Assembly (NCBI RefSeq): GCF_029263155.1
Contig: NZ_JAJCYB010000086.1
Span: 1 to 64,000 of the forward strand
DNA: 64,000 nt
Direction of reading: 5' to 3'
From: Pseudonocardia sp.
Lineage (GTDB): Bacteria > Actinomycetota > Actinomycetes > Mycobacteriales > Pseudonocardiaceae
The translations under genes and the position numbers were made by a program. Shown here piece after piece: positions 43,326 to 52,267 of this stretch (positions are counted from its first letter, which is position 1; each line of letters opens with the position of its first letter). A model generated the notes under the pieces. That model was not told the DNA's origin. It worked only from the letters and a program-made list of their open reading frames with translations, and made no database searches.

Positions 43326-43940
43326 CTAGGTCTCCAGCTCCTTGGTCGGGCCGGGCGGCTTCGCCCGCTTGATCTCGACGCCGCCCATCAGCGCGAACCC
43401 GTTGATGCGCACCTTCGGACCACCGTGCCGCACCCCGGCCCCGCGACCGTCGAACCCGCCCATCAGGCCGAACCCGTCGCTGGCGACGTGCAGGTCGTGC
43501 GGCACGGTGATCTCGATCCCGCCCATGATCGCCACCGCGGTGATGGTGACCTCCGCGGCGGCGAACCTCGCGTGCCGCAGGTCCAGGTCCACCCCGCCCA
43601 TCAGTGCGAACGCCGTGTGCCGGGCGGGCACCACCCACTCCCCCGCCCGATCGCACCCGCTCATGACCGCGACCGAGATGGCGGGCCCGGTGTCCGGGAC
43701 GATCCCGGCGCGCGCCACCGGCGCCGGCGGCGCGCCGGTGTCCGGCACGGGAAGGTCCTTCGTGAGCGGCACCAGCTCGCCGTGGGTGCGGGCGGCGTAG
43801 AGGGTCTGCAGGCGCTCGCCCAGCTCGTCGAGGTCGATCCGGCCGTCGGCGGCCGCGGCGTGCAGCTGTGCGGCGACGCGCTCGCGGTCCTGGTCCGAGG
43901 CGCGCAGGTCGTCCGGGTTCGGCGAGTGTGCGGGGTCCAC
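43326..43940 (-). CDS. DUF1707 SHOCT-like protein with LiaF-like C-terminus
   Basis: A 204-residue soluble protein. The N-terminus ([35 protein letters not shown]) is the DUF1707 motif (in short: [10 protein letters not shown] and [12 protein letters not shown]). The C-terminal half has repeated ALMGGVD / AIMGGIEI / GLMGGFD / ALMGGVEI strands, typical of the LiaF-like cell-envelope-stress domain. No membrane helix is seen. The start is GTG 43940, seven bases after TACCCT, probably leaderless. Its role in stress response is an inference from the family. Confidence 0.83.
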   Translation of the reverse strand: MDPAHSPNPDDLRASDQDRERVAAQLHAAAADGRIDLDELGERLQTLYAARTHGELVPLTKDLPVPDTGAPPAPVARAGIVPDTGPAISVAVMSGCDRAGEWVVPARHTAFALMGGVDLDLRHARFAAAEVTITAVAIMGGIEITVPHDLHVASDGFGLMGGFDGRGAGVRHGGPKVRINGFALMGGVEIKRAKPPGPTKELET

Positions 43941-43953
43941 GCGACCCAGGGTA
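43941..43953 (-). promoter_or_regulatory. -10 box of a leaderless transcript (DUF1707 gene)
   Basis: On the minus strand TACCCT (43953-43948) lies seven bases before GTG 43940; no ribosome site is present. Confidence 0.5.
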
Positions 43954-44047
43954 GTGAACCTCCGCGCTCGGCGGGGCCTGCGCCGGTTGGCCGATCGCGT
44001 TCCCCCGACGCGCGTGGCTCGCCGGGCAGGGGGCACTATCGGGGGCT

Positions 44048-44566
44048 GTGCTCCCCACACGCCTGCTCCTCCCCGTCGCGCTGCTGCTCGCGCTGACCGC
44101 CTGCAGCTCCGCCCCCGCCCCCGCACCCGCCGACACCGCGGCCCCGGCCGCGGCGGCCGGATCGGACCCCCACGCCGGGCACGGCCCACCCGAGGGCGGC
44201 GCCGGGCTCTACGCCGTGCAGAGCGGGGCGCTCGGTGTGATCACGATCGACGCCGAGGGTCACCTGCTCTACCGCTCCGACGCCGACACCGCCGATCCGC
44301 CGACGTCCACCTGCACGGACACCTGCATGGACACCTGGTTCCCGATCCTGGTCGACGACGGCGCCGAGCTGGAGCTGCTCGGCGTCGACGAGAGCCAGGT
44401 CGGGCGGCTGGAACGCGCCGACGGCGGCATCCAGCTGACGCTCGCGGGCTGGCCGCTCTACCGGCACCGCGACGACCCCGGTGGCCTGCCCGACGCCGGC
44501 CAGAACGGGGCCGACGGCAACTGGTTCGCCATCACGCCGGCCGGCGACAAGGCCGTGGCCCCGTGA
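44048..44566 (+). CDS. Lipoprotein with secreted-repeat (COG4315-like) domain
   Basis: A 172-residue exported lipoprotein. Signal peptide and lipobox LALTAC with Cys19, then an Ala/Pro linker and HAGHG, a histidine-rich patch. Two copies of the secreted repeat follow: GHLLYRSDAD...CTDTCMDTWFPI and GWPLYRHRDDP...GNWFAI. These repeats occur in predicted redox or copper-associated lipoproteins of unknown function. Its stop overlaps the methyltransferase GTG (GTGA). Confidence 0.82.
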   Translation: MLPTRLLLPVALLLALTACSSAPAPAPADTAAPAAAAGSDPHAGHGPPEGGAGLYAVQSGALGVITIDAEGHLLYRSDADTADPPTSTCTDTCMDTWFPILVDDGAELELLGVDESQVGRLERADGGIQLTLAGWPLYRHRDDPGGLPDAGQNGADGNWFAITPAGDKAVAP

Positions 44567-45216
44567 CCGAGCCTGCCTGGAGCGCCGTCGACGACTTCTA
44601 CGGCTCCCTGCTGCTGCCCGAGGACCCGGCCCTGGAGGCGGCGCTCACCGCCAACGCCGCGGCCGGGCTGCCCGCGATCGACGTCTCCCCCGCCCAGGGC
44701 AAGATGCTGTACCTGCTCGCCCGCGCGATCGGCGCGCGCCGGGTGCTGGAGGTGGGCACGCTCGGCGGGTACTCGACGATCTGGCTGGCCCGCGCCGTGG
44801 CGCCCGAGGGCCGGGTCGTGACGTGCGAGCTCGACCGCCACCACGCCGCGGTGGCGACCGAGAACATCGCGCGGGCCGGGCTCGCCGACACCGTCGACGT
44901 GCGCGTCGGGCCCGCGCTGGACACCCTCGACGGGCTGCAGGGCCCGTTCGACCTCGCCTTCGTCGACGCCGACAAGGCCAGAGGCGCCGAGTACTTCGCG
45001 CACGCGCTGCGGCTGTCGCGACCCGGCGGGGTGATCGTCGTCGACAACGTGGTGCGGGGCGGGCGGGTCATGGACGCCGACACCGACGACGCCGCGGTCA
45101 CCGGCACGCGTCGGTTCGCCGAGGCGCTGGCCGCCGAGGACCGCGTGGACGCGACGGTCATCCAGACCGTGGGGAGCAAGGGGCACGACGGCTTCGCCCT
45201 GGCGGTCGTGCGCTAG
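44563..45216 (+). CDS. SAM-dependent O-methyltransferase (class I, type 3)
   Basis: A 217-residue methyltransferase of the catechol/caffeoyl-CoA-OMT-like group: VLEVGTLGGYSTIWLARAV (SAM motif I), VVTCELDRHHAAVA, DLAFVDADKARGAEYF (metal-binding Asp) and VIVVDNVVRGG. The length and motifs match Rv0187-like Mg-dependent O-methyltransferases. It is co-translated with the secreted-repeat lipoprotein. The substrate is unknown. Confidence 0.88.
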   Translation: MTEPAWSAVDDFYGSLLLPEDPALEAALTANAAAGLPAIDVSPAQGKMLYLLARAIGARRVLEVGTLGGYSTIWLARAVAPEGRVVTCELDRHHAAVATENIARAGLADTVDVRVGPALDTLDGLQGPFDLAFVDADKARGAEYFAHALRLSRPGGVIVVDNVVRGGRVMDADTDDAAVTGTRRFAEALAAEDRVDATVIQTVGSKGHDGFALAVVR

Positions 45217-45231
45217 TCCCACCCGGCTGCG

Positions 45232-45297
45232 CGCGAGTCGCGGCCTGCGTGCGCGCGAGTCGCAGCCTGCGTGCGCGCGAGTCGCGGCCTGCGTGCG
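45232..45297. repeat. 22-bp tandem repeat, locus B (3 units)
   Basis: Three units at 45232, 45254 and 45276, each CGCGAGTCG then (CG/CA)G and CCTGCGTGCG, with one base changed in the middle unit. It follows the methyltransferase stop. Same family as locus A at 30831. Confidence 0.9.
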
Positions 45298-45308
45298 GTG
45301 CCGACCGT

Positions 45309-45326
45309 CGCTACCCGCGGGTAGCG
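45309..45326. promoter_or_regulatory. 18-bp perfect palindrome over the acyl-CoA dehydrogenase promoter
   Basis: CGCTACCCGCGGGTAGCG overlaps a TAGCGT -10 hexamer (45322-45327) and lies 31 bases before GTG 45358. It is well placed as an operator. Confidence 0.5.
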
Positions 45327-45357
45327 TGTCCGCGACACCTCACGGAAGAGAGCTCGC

Positions 45358-46515
45358 GTGGACGCCGCCGACCTGACCGACATCCTGTCCGCCGTGCGCA
45401 CGTTCGTGCGCGCCGAGGTGGTGCCGATCGAGGAGCGGATCGACGCCGAGGACGCGATCCCCGAGGACGTCGTCGAGGCCTGCAAGGCCATGGGCCTGTA
45501 CGGGTTCGCGATCCCCGAGGCCTACGGCGGCCTGGGCATGACGCTGGAGGAGGAGGCGCGGCTCGCGTTCGAGCTGGGCTGGACGACCCCCGCGCTGCGC
45601 TCGCTGTTCGGCACCAACAACGGCATCGCCGGGCAGGTCCTGATCAAGGGCGGCACGGAGGAGCAGCGGAAGGCGTGGCTGCCGCGGCTGGCGTCGGGCG
45701 AGGTGACCGCGTCGTTCGCGCTCACCGAGGCCGACGCGGGCTCCGACCCCGCCGGGCTGGCCACCACCGCGCGGCGCGACGGCACCGACTGGGTGCTGAG
45801 CGGGACCAAGCGCTACATCACCAACGCGCCGGTCGCCGACGTGATCATGGTGTTCGCCCGCAGCAACCCCGACGCCGGCGGCAACCGGGGCATCTCGACG
45901 TTCCTGGTCCCGGCCGGCACGCCCGGCCTGTCGATCGGGCCGCGCGACCACAAGATGGGCCAGTTCGGGGCCTGGACCGCCGACGTGCACCTCGACGACG
46001 TGCGCGTGCCCGCCGAGGCGCTCGTCGGCGGCGAGGAGGGCGTCGACCGCGGGTTCCAGACCGCCGCCAGGTGCCTGGCGCACGGCCGCGCGCACATCGC
46101 GGCGCTGTGCGTGGGCATGGCCGGGCGGCTGGTGCACGAGTCCGTGGAGTTCGCGAAGACCCGCGAGCAGGGCGGGCGCCCCATCGCGTCGTTCCAGCTG
46201 GTCCAGGGCCTGATCGCGGACTCGGTCACCGACCACTACGCCGGCCGCGCCCTCGTGCTCGACGTCGCGCGGGCCTACGACGCCGGCACCGACACCGTCC
46301 AGGGGCCCTCGGCGGCGAAGTACTTCGCGAGCGAGATGGTGGGCCGTGTCGCCGATCGCGCCGTGCAGGTGCACGGCGGCGCGGGCTACATCCGCGGCGT
46401 GGCGGTGGAGCGCTTCTACCGCGACGCGCGCCTGTTCCGGATCTACGAGGGCACCAGCCAGATCCAGCAGGTGATCATCGCGCGGCAGTCGCTGGGCGCG
46501 GCCGCCCGCGCGTAG
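45358..46515 (+). CDS. Acyl-CoA dehydrogenase
   Basis: A 385-residue flavoenzyme of standard length. ASFALTEADAGSDPAG is the ACAD signature 1 region. VQVHGGAGYIRGVAVERFYRDARLFRIYEGTSQIQ is signature 2 (in short: RIYEGTSQIQ), with the Glu catalytic base. It oxidises acyl-CoA to 2-enoyl-CoA and passes electrons to ETF. The start is GTG 45358 with GGAAGAGAG upstream. It converges on ctaF with ten bases between stops. It may feed the enoyl-CoA hydratase encoded nearby. Confidence 0.92.
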   Translation: MDAADLTDILSAVRTFVRAEVVPIEERIDAEDAIPEDVVEACKAMGLYGFAIPEAYGGLGMTLEEEARLAFELGWTTPALRSLFGTNNGIAGQVLIKGGTEEQRKAWLPRLASGEVTASFALTEADAGSDPAGLATTARRDGTDWVLSGTKRYITNAPVADVIMVFARSNPDAGGNRGISTFLVPAGTPGLSIGPRDHKMGQFGAWTADVHLDDVRVPAEALVGGEEGVDRGFQTAARCLAHGRAHIAALCVGMAGRLVHESVEFAKTREQGGRPIASFQLVQGLIADSVTDHYAGRALVLDVARAYDAGTDTVQGPSAAKYFASEMVGRVADRAVQVHGGAGYIRGVAVERFYRDARLFRIYEGTSQIQQVIIARQSLGAAARA

Positions 46516-46525
46516 GTGCGCCCGG

Positions 46526-46924
46526 TCAGTGGTCGGCGGGGCGGATGTGGTACTCGAACACCAGCCCGCCGACCGCGAGCAGCAGCATGACACCGGCGAT
46601 CACGAGCAGCCAGATGTAGTAGAACGCCAGCGAGATCCCCACCAGCGCGGCGCAGGCGGCCACCGTGATCGGCCAGTAGCTGCCCGGCGAGAAGAAGCCG
46701 ACCTCGCCCGCGCCGTCGGAGACCTCGGCCGTCGGGTTGTCCTCGGGCCGCTCCTCCAGGCGCCGCGAGACGAACCGGAAGTAGGTGCCGATGATCAGCG
46801 TGAGACCGCCGGTGAGGAACAGGGCGGCGATGCCGACCGGCTCCTGGGCCAGCACCGTGTAGACGATGCCCATGACGAAGATCGTGACGGTGACGATCTC
46901 GAAGAGACGGGATTCGACCTTCAT
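46526..46924 (-). CDS. ctaF: Cytochrome c oxidase subunit IV (actinobacterial CtaF)
   Basis: A 132-residue protein with four membrane segments. The sequence begins MKVESRLFEIVTVTIFVMGIVYT and ends FEYHIRPADH, as in the actinobacterial oxidase subunit IV (Rv2199c-like). It is part of the aa3-type oxidase that forms a supercomplex with cytochrome bcc. It sits nine bases after ctaC on the same strand, so the two form an operon. Confidence 0.9.
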   Translation of the reverse strand: MKVESRLFEIVTVTIFVMGIVYTVLAQEPVGIAALFLTGGLTLIIGTYFRFVSRRLEERPEDNPTAEVSDGAGEVGFFSPGSYWPITVAACAALVGISLAFYYIWLLVIAGVMLLLAVGGLVFEYHIRPADH

Positions 46925-46933
46925 GTCCGGCCC

Positions 46934-47905
46934 TCAGTTCCCGGCGGCGACCGCGCCGGACGCCTCGCGCGCGGCTCGGTCGGTGTTGAACGGAAATGTC
47001 GTGGTGGCGGCGGGGGCGCACAGGTCGGCATCGCAGTTCAGCTCACCGAGCGCCTCACCCGCGGTGTAGGCGGCACCGGTGACCGGGTTGACCTGCCCGC
47101 GCAGCGCCAGCCACTGATCGAACTGTTGCTGCGGCAGCGCGCGCACCTCGAAGTTCATCTGCGAGTGGTAGGTGCCGCACAGCTCCGCGCAGCGGCCGAC
47201 GAACGTCCCCGTCTGGTCGATGCGGTCGATCTGCCAGACGTTGTCCTGGTTGTTGAGCTCGGGGTCCGGGAACACGTCGCGCTTGAACAGGAACTCGGGC
47301 ACGAAGAAGCTGTGGATGACGTCGCTGGACTCCTGCGTGAACTCGATCCGCTGGTCGATCGGCAGCACCAGCAGCGGGATCGTGGCGCTGTCGCCCAGCG
47401 TGCTGACCGGCTCGCCGTCGGGGCCCTGCGCGTCGGGGTAGGTGAACTCCCAGTTCCACTGGAATCCGCGGATGTCGACGGCGAGGTCGGGCTCGCCCTC
47501 CTCGGTGTCGACGTAGTTCTGCACGACGACGGTGAAGCCGAACAGCACCGCCACGATGATGGTCGGGATCACGGTGAACACGACCTCGACGGGCAGATTG
47601 TACTGCGTCTGGCGCGGAGCGGACCCGTCGTCGTCCTTGCGCTTGCGGTGGAAGGCCACCGTCCAGAACATCGCGCCCCACGTGACGGCGCCGACGACCA
47701 GCGCGGCGATGGCCGAGTAGATCCAGAGATCGCGCATGGCGTCGGCCTGCGGCGTGACGCCCGCGGGCCACCCCCAGCGCAGTACCTCCGACGCCGAACA
47801 TCCGGTGGTCAGCGGCACGATCAGCGCAGCCAGGACACCGAGCTTGACCGCCCGTGACCTGCTGCCCGAACCGTGACTGAGCGCCCTGAGCTGTGCTCGG
47901 CCCAC
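46934..47905 (-). CDS. ctaC: Cytochrome c oxidase subunit II (CtaC)
   Basis: A 323-residue subunit II. Lipobox-like PLTTGC with Cys36, two membrane helices (residues ~60-85 and ~107-130), and a periplasmic CuA domain with His198 (HSFFVPEF), Cys239, Cys243, His247 and Met250 in CAELCGTYHSQM. It receives electrons from cytochrome c or the bcc complex. The start is GTG 47905, with GGGAGGCGG upstream; a TAGTCT -10 hexamer (47989-47984, minus) gives a leader of about 70 bases. Confidence 0.94.
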   Translation of the reverse strand: MGRAQLRALSHGSGSRSRAVKLGVLAALIVPLTTGCSASEVLRWGWPAGVTPQADAMRDLWIYSAIAALVVGAVTWGAMFWTVAFHRKRKDDDGSAPRQTQYNLPVEVVFTVIPTIIVAVLFGFTVVVQNYVDTEEGEPDLAVDIRGFQWNWEFTYPDAQGPDGEPVSTLGDSATIPLLVLPIDQRIEFTQESSDVIHSFFVPEFLFKRDVFPDPELNNQDNVWQIDRIDQTGTFVGRCAELCGTYHSQMNFEVRALPQQQFDQWLALRGQVNPVTGAAYTAGEALGELNCDADLCAPAATTTFPFNTDRAAREASGAVAAGN

Positions 47906-48059
47906 TGCTCGCCGCCTCCCTGGATTTCTCTCGTACCGACGACCCGCGGCGACGCCGGGGAACCCGCCTTCGACCGCGCGTAGAGACTAGCCGAGCGGGC
48001 ACGCCACGCGCCTGCCGGGTGTTCGGGCGCGACGGCCGCCGCTCGGGCCGGCAGGGCCC

Positions 48060-49034
<975 letters not shown>

Positions 49035-49099
49035 TCACCCTACCCGGACAGCACCGGACCCCGGCCCTGGAGCAGGGCACGGGGTCCGGTGGGAAGGAC

Positions 49100-49477
49100 T
49101 CAGTTGAACGAGTCGCCGCAGGCGCAGGAGCCGCCCGCGTTGGGGTTGTCGATGGTGAACCCCTGCTTCTCGATCGTGTCGACGAAGTCGATCACCGCGC
49201 CCTGCAGGTACGGCGCGCTCATCCGGTCCACCCCGACCTTGAGGCCGTGGTAGTCGCGGAACAGGTCGCCGTCGAGTGAACGGTCGTCGAAGAAGAGCTG
49301 GTAGCGCAGGCCGGCGCAGCCGCCGGGCTGCACGGCGATGCGCAGGTGCATGTCGTCCCGGCCCTCCTGCTCGAGCAGGGCGCGGGCCTTGAGCGCGGCG
49401 GCGTCGCTGAGCTCGACACCGTGGGTCTCGGTGTCGGCGGCGGCCACATCGGTGGTGACGGAGTTCTCGACGGTCAT
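49100..49477 (-). CDS. erpA: Iron-sulfur cluster insertion protein (HesB/IscA/ErpA)
   Basis: A 125-residue A-type Fe-S carrier. It has the three conserved cysteines: Cys54 in QPGGCAGL, and Cys118 and Cys120 in GGSCACGDSF. It accepts clusters and inserts them into apo-proteins. GGGAGAG precedes the ATG at 49477; a TACTAT -10 box (49533-49528, minus) gives a leader of about 43 bases. It is the equivalent of Rv2204c in gene order. Confidence 0.92.
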   Translation of the reverse strand: MTVENSVTTDVAAADTETHGVELSDAAALKARALLEQEGRDDMHLRIAVQPGGCAGLRYQLFFDDRSLDGDLFRDYHGLKVGVDRMSAPYLQGAVIDFVDTIEKQGFTIDNPNAGGSCACGDSFN

Positions 49478-49586
49478 GGCTCTCCCAACAACGAGCGGGG
49501 CAGTACGTGTTCCCGGTTCTGCCCCCGATAGTAGGCCCTATCCCCGGCGGCCGGGCAGTGGCGAACCCGGCCGGTCGTGATCCGGC

Positions 49587-50690
49587 TCACGTTCCCCGGC
49601 TCCACTGCCGGGCCACCCGCTCGGCCAGCGCGGCGAGGGTACCGGCGGGGTCGTCCATCGACGCCGCGACGCCACCGGCGTCGTCGGCCACCGAGTACGC
49701 GCTCTCCACGCCCGCCGCCGCGGCCTCGCGGCGGCCGACGCTCACCTGACCGGCGAGCACCAGGCACGGGATCCCCCGGTCGGCCGCGGCCCGCGCCACG
49801 GAGGTGATCAGCTTGCCGCGCAGCGACTGGAAGTCGAAGCTGCCCTCACCCGTCACCGCCAGCGCCGCGCGGTCCAGCGCGGCGTCGAGCCCGACGAGCT
49901 CGCGGACCAGGCCCGCCCCGGAGACGCGACGGGCCCCGCAGGCGAGCAGGGCCGCCCCCATCCCGCCGGCCGCGCCCGCACCGGGTTCGTCGCGGACGTC
50001 CGGACCGGGCAGCACACCGGCGAGCGCGACGAGTGCCGCGTCGAGGTCCGCGACCGTGGCCGCGTCGGCCCCCTTCTGCGGCCCGAACACCGCGGCGGCC
50101 CCGTGCGGACCCACCAGGGGGTTGTCGACGTCGGCCGCGGCGACCAGCGCGACGCCCCCGAGCCGCGGCGTCCCGGCCAACCGGTGCACGCCGAAGGGGG
50201 CGCCGTCGGGCACGGCCACCCCGCCGGCGTCGACGGGCCCGGCACCGAGCGCGGCGAGCATCCCGGCACCGCCGTCGGTGCTGGCCGAGCCGCCGAGCCC
50301 GACGACGATCTCGGCCACCCCGGCGTCGCGGGCGTCGGCGACCAGCTCGCCGACGCCGCGGGTGGTGGCCCGGCGCGCGGTCTCCGGCGTGCGTGACCCG
50401 ACCAGGTGCAGCCCGCAGGCGGCGGCCGACTCCAGGTACGCGGTGCCGCCCAGCTCCAGCCAGCGGGCGCCGACCCGCCCGCCCAGCGGGCCGGTGACGT
50501 CGCGGTGGTGCCAGGTGCCGCCGCGGGCGGCGTGCAGGACATCGACGAATCCCGTGCCACCGTCGGCGAGCGGGAGGAGCACCAGCTCGTCGCCGGGAGC
50601 GGCCCGCCGCCACCCCGTGGCGACCGCCTCGGCCGCGGCCGTGGCCGTCAGCGTCCCGCCGAAGGAATCCGGAGCCACGACCACCTGCAT
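49587..50690 (-). CDS. Glycerate kinase
   Basis: A 367-residue glycerate kinase (GlxK/GarK family): VVVAPDSFGGTLTA at the N-terminus, LPLADGGTGFVD, VGLGGSASTDGGAGMLAALG and VTGEGSFDFQSLRGK. It phosphorylates D-glycerate to 2-phosphoglycerate. ATG 50690 lies seven bases after TAGCGT on the minus strand, so the transcript is probably leaderless. It is divergent from the DUF3043 gene with 33 bp between starts. It corresponds to Rv2205c. Confidence 0.92.
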   Translation of the reverse strand: MQVVVAPDSFGGTLTATAAAEAVATGWRRAAPGDELVLLPLADGGTGFVDVLHAARGGTWHHRDVTGPLGGRVGARWLELGGTAYLESAAACGLHLVGSRTPETARRATTRGVGELVADARDAGVAEIVVGLGGSASTDGGAGMLAALGAGPVDAGGVAVPDGAPFGVHRLAGTPRLGGVALVAAADVDNPLVGPHGAAAVFGPQKGADAATVADLDAALVALAGVLPGPDVRDEPGAGAAGGMGAALLACGARRVSGAGLVRELVGLDAALDRAALAVTGEGSFDFQSLRGKLITSVARAAADRGIPCLVLAGQVSVGRREAAAAGVESAYSVADDAGGVAASMDDPAGTLAALAERVARQWSRGT

Positions 50691-50723
50691 GTGCGCCACG
50701 CTATCGGCCCGTAGTCTGGGCGC
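50691..50723. promoter_or_regulatory. Back-to-back leaderless promoters
   Basis: TAGCGT on the minus strand (50703-50698) serves the glycerate kinase gene, and TAGTCT on the plus strand (50712-50717) serves the DUF3043 gene, with start codons seven and six bases away. The whole intergenic control region is 33 bases. Confidence 0.6.
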
Positions 50724-51332
50724 GTGAGGTTCCTGCGCACCAAGGCCGACCAGACCGACGCTCCCGCCGCCGGCCCGGAGACGGTCCGCGTCGGCGGCAA
50801 GGGTCGCCCCACCCCGAAGCGCCGCGAGGCGGAGACGAAGCGCCGCGGACCGGCCCCGCCCCCGCCGCGCACGCAGCGCGAGGCGGCGAAGTACGCGCGC
50901 GCCAACCGTCCCGCCAAGGAGGACCGGCGCGCTGCGGCGGCCGAGCGGCGGGAGGGGATGAACCGGGGCGAGGACAAGTTCCTGATGCCGCGCGACCGCG
51001 GGCCCGTCAAGGCCTACATCCGCGACCTGGTCGACTCCCGCCCGCACCTCATGGGCCTGTTCATGCCGCTGGCGATCCTGGTGGTGGCGTCGCTGCTGGT
51101 GCCGGTACCCGCGATCCAGTCCTACCTGAGCCTGTTCAGCTTCATCGCGCTCACCACCATGATCATCGAGGGGATCTTCCTCGGCGCGTCGATCACGAGG
51201 AGGGCACGGGCGAAGTTCCCGGACGCGAAGATCGGCGGGCTGGGCACCGGGTGGTACGCGTTCACCCGCGCCAGCCAGCTGCGGCGGCTGCGCATCCCGA
51301 AGCCGCGCGTCGCCCGCGGTGCCAACCCCTGA
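50724..51332 (+). CDS. DUF3043 membrane protein
   Basis: A 202-residue conserved actinobacterial protein. The first ~100 residues are highly basic (GRPTPKRREAETKRRGPAPPPP, RAANRPAKEDRRAAAAERREGM). Two membrane helices follow (residues ~110-132 and ~138-160), and a basic C-terminal tail. It corresponds to Rv2206 in gene order. Function is not known. GTG 50724 is leaderless. Confidence 0.87.
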   Translation: MRFLRTKADQTDAPAAGPETVRVGGKGRPTPKRREAETKRRGPAPPPPRTQREAAKYARANRPAKEDRRAAAAERREGMNRGEDKFLMPRDRGPVKAYIRDLVDSRPHLMGLFMPLAILVVASLLVPVPAIQSYLSLFSFIALTTMIIEGIFLGASITRRARAKFPDAKIGGLGTGWYAFTRASQLRRLRIPKPRVARGANP

Positions 51333-51333
51333 C

Positions 51334-51534
51334 TCAGGTGCCGTCCTGCAGGCTCATCGGGCCGTAGACCTCCTCGTCGCCGTCGAGCAGCACGACCGCG
51401 TCGACCCCCGCCTCCCGCAGCTCGGGCCAGACGTCGGAGAACCACGACTCGGCCTCCTGCTGGTCGTCGAACCGTTCGTCGGGGCCGTCGATCGTCGCGG
51501 CCGACGCGTCCAGGTACCGCCATCGGAATGCCAC
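51334..51534 (-). CDS. Small conserved acidic protein (hypothetical)
   Basis: A 66-residue acidic protein (71 residues if GTG 51549 is used): FRWRYLDASAATIDGPDERFDDQQEAESWFSDVWPELREAGVDAVVLLDGD, with a WRYLD...F.DQ.EAE.W...W..L pattern. Small actinobacterial proteins of this shape are annotated as hypothetical; I do not know the function. It is divergent from cobU, with promoters that must overlap, and its stop is two bases from the DUF3043 stop. Confidence 0.65.
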   Translation of the reverse strand: MAFRWRYLDASAATIDGPDERFDDQQEAESWFSDVWPELREAGVDAVVLLDGDEEVYGPMSLQDGT

Positions 51535-51539
51535 GGGCC

Positions 51540-51551
51540 TATCGTGCACCG
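51540..51551 (+). promoter_or_regulatory. -10 box of a leaderless transcript (cobU)
   Basis: TATCGT at 51540-51545 is six bases before GTG 51552. The hexamer lies inside, or immediately next to, the start of the divergent small gene. Confidence 0.5.
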
Positions 51552-52067
51552 GTGATCACGCTCGTGCTCGGCGGCACGCGGTCGGGCAAGTCGCGCTACG
51601 CCGAGGACCTGCTGCCCGCCGACGCCCCGGTCCGCTACCTCGCCACGGCGCGGCGGATCCCCGGTGACGTCGAGTGGGACGCGCGCCTCGACGCCCACCG
51701 CGCCCGCCGTCCCCCGGCCTGGACCACCGTCGAGTCCCCCGACGTCGCCGCGCTGGTCCGGGGCGGGGGCACCCCGCTGCTGGTCGACGACCTCGCCACC
51801 TGGCTCACCGGCGTCCTCGACGACGCGGGGGCGTGGGACGGCCGCGGTCCCGGGATCGACGCGCAGGTCGCCGAGCTGGTGGACGCCGTGGCCACCGCGC
51901 CGGGGCGGGTGGTGCTGGTGTCGGCGGAGGTCGGCCTCGGTGTGGTCCCCGAGACGCGCGCGGGCCGGCTGTTCCGCGACGAGCTGGGCGCCCTGAACGC
52001 CGCGCTGGCCGCCGTCTGCGACGAGGTCGTCCTGCTGGTCGCGGGCCTCCCCCTGCGCCTGCGGTAG
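51552..52067 (+). CDS. cobU: Adenosylcobinamide kinase / adenosylcobinamide-phosphate guanylyltransferase
   Basis: A 171-residue CobU/CobP. The P-loop GGTRSGKS is at residues 7-14, followed by RYAEDLL, the nucleotide-binding YLATARR, DARLDAHRARRP with the guanylylated-His region, and VSAEVGLGVVPET. It phosphorylates and then guanylylates adenosylcobinamide in the late cobalamin pathway. GTG 52-position start 51552 is supported by the leaderless spacing. It leads the cobU-cobT-cobS group. Confidence 0.93.
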   Translation: MITLVLGGTRSGKSRYAEDLLPADAPVRYLATARRIPGDVEWDARLDAHRARRPPAWTTVESPDVAALVRGGGTPLLVDDLATWLTGVLDDAGAWDGRGPGIDAQVAELVDAVATAPGRVVLVSAEVGLGVVPETRAGRLFRDELGALNAALAAVCDEVVLLVAGLPLRLR

Positions 52068-52105
52068 CCGTCGGCCCGAGATGGCCGTCGCCGCAGCCCG
52101 CCGGT

Positions 52106-52163
52106 CACAGCGGGGTGGCTCTGCTCCGACCGGACCGGACCGGAGCAAAGCCACCCTGCTGTG
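52106..52163. repeat. Dispersed hairpin element, copy 2
   Basis: Arms 52106-52120 and 52149-52163 pair along 15 bases with one G-T wobble; the inner stem GCTCCG/CGGAGC is longer than in copy 1 by a CCGGA unit. It lies between cobU and cobT. Shared flanking sequence (CCCGCCGGT) precedes both copies. Confidence 0.85.
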
Positions 52164-52267
52164 GTCGGCACCCGCCCGGTGCGCCCCCGCCGCGAACGGG
52201 GGTATCCGCTGCGCCGTGGGAGGGACCCGGTCCGGGGCCGCCGGGCCGGTCGCGATAGGAAGGCCCC

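Noticed and set aside
52068..52267. Cobalamin riboswitch between cobU and cobT
   Set aside because: The gap contains the dispersed hairpin element but no B12-box-like sequence; the strong stem belongs to an element also found after thrC.
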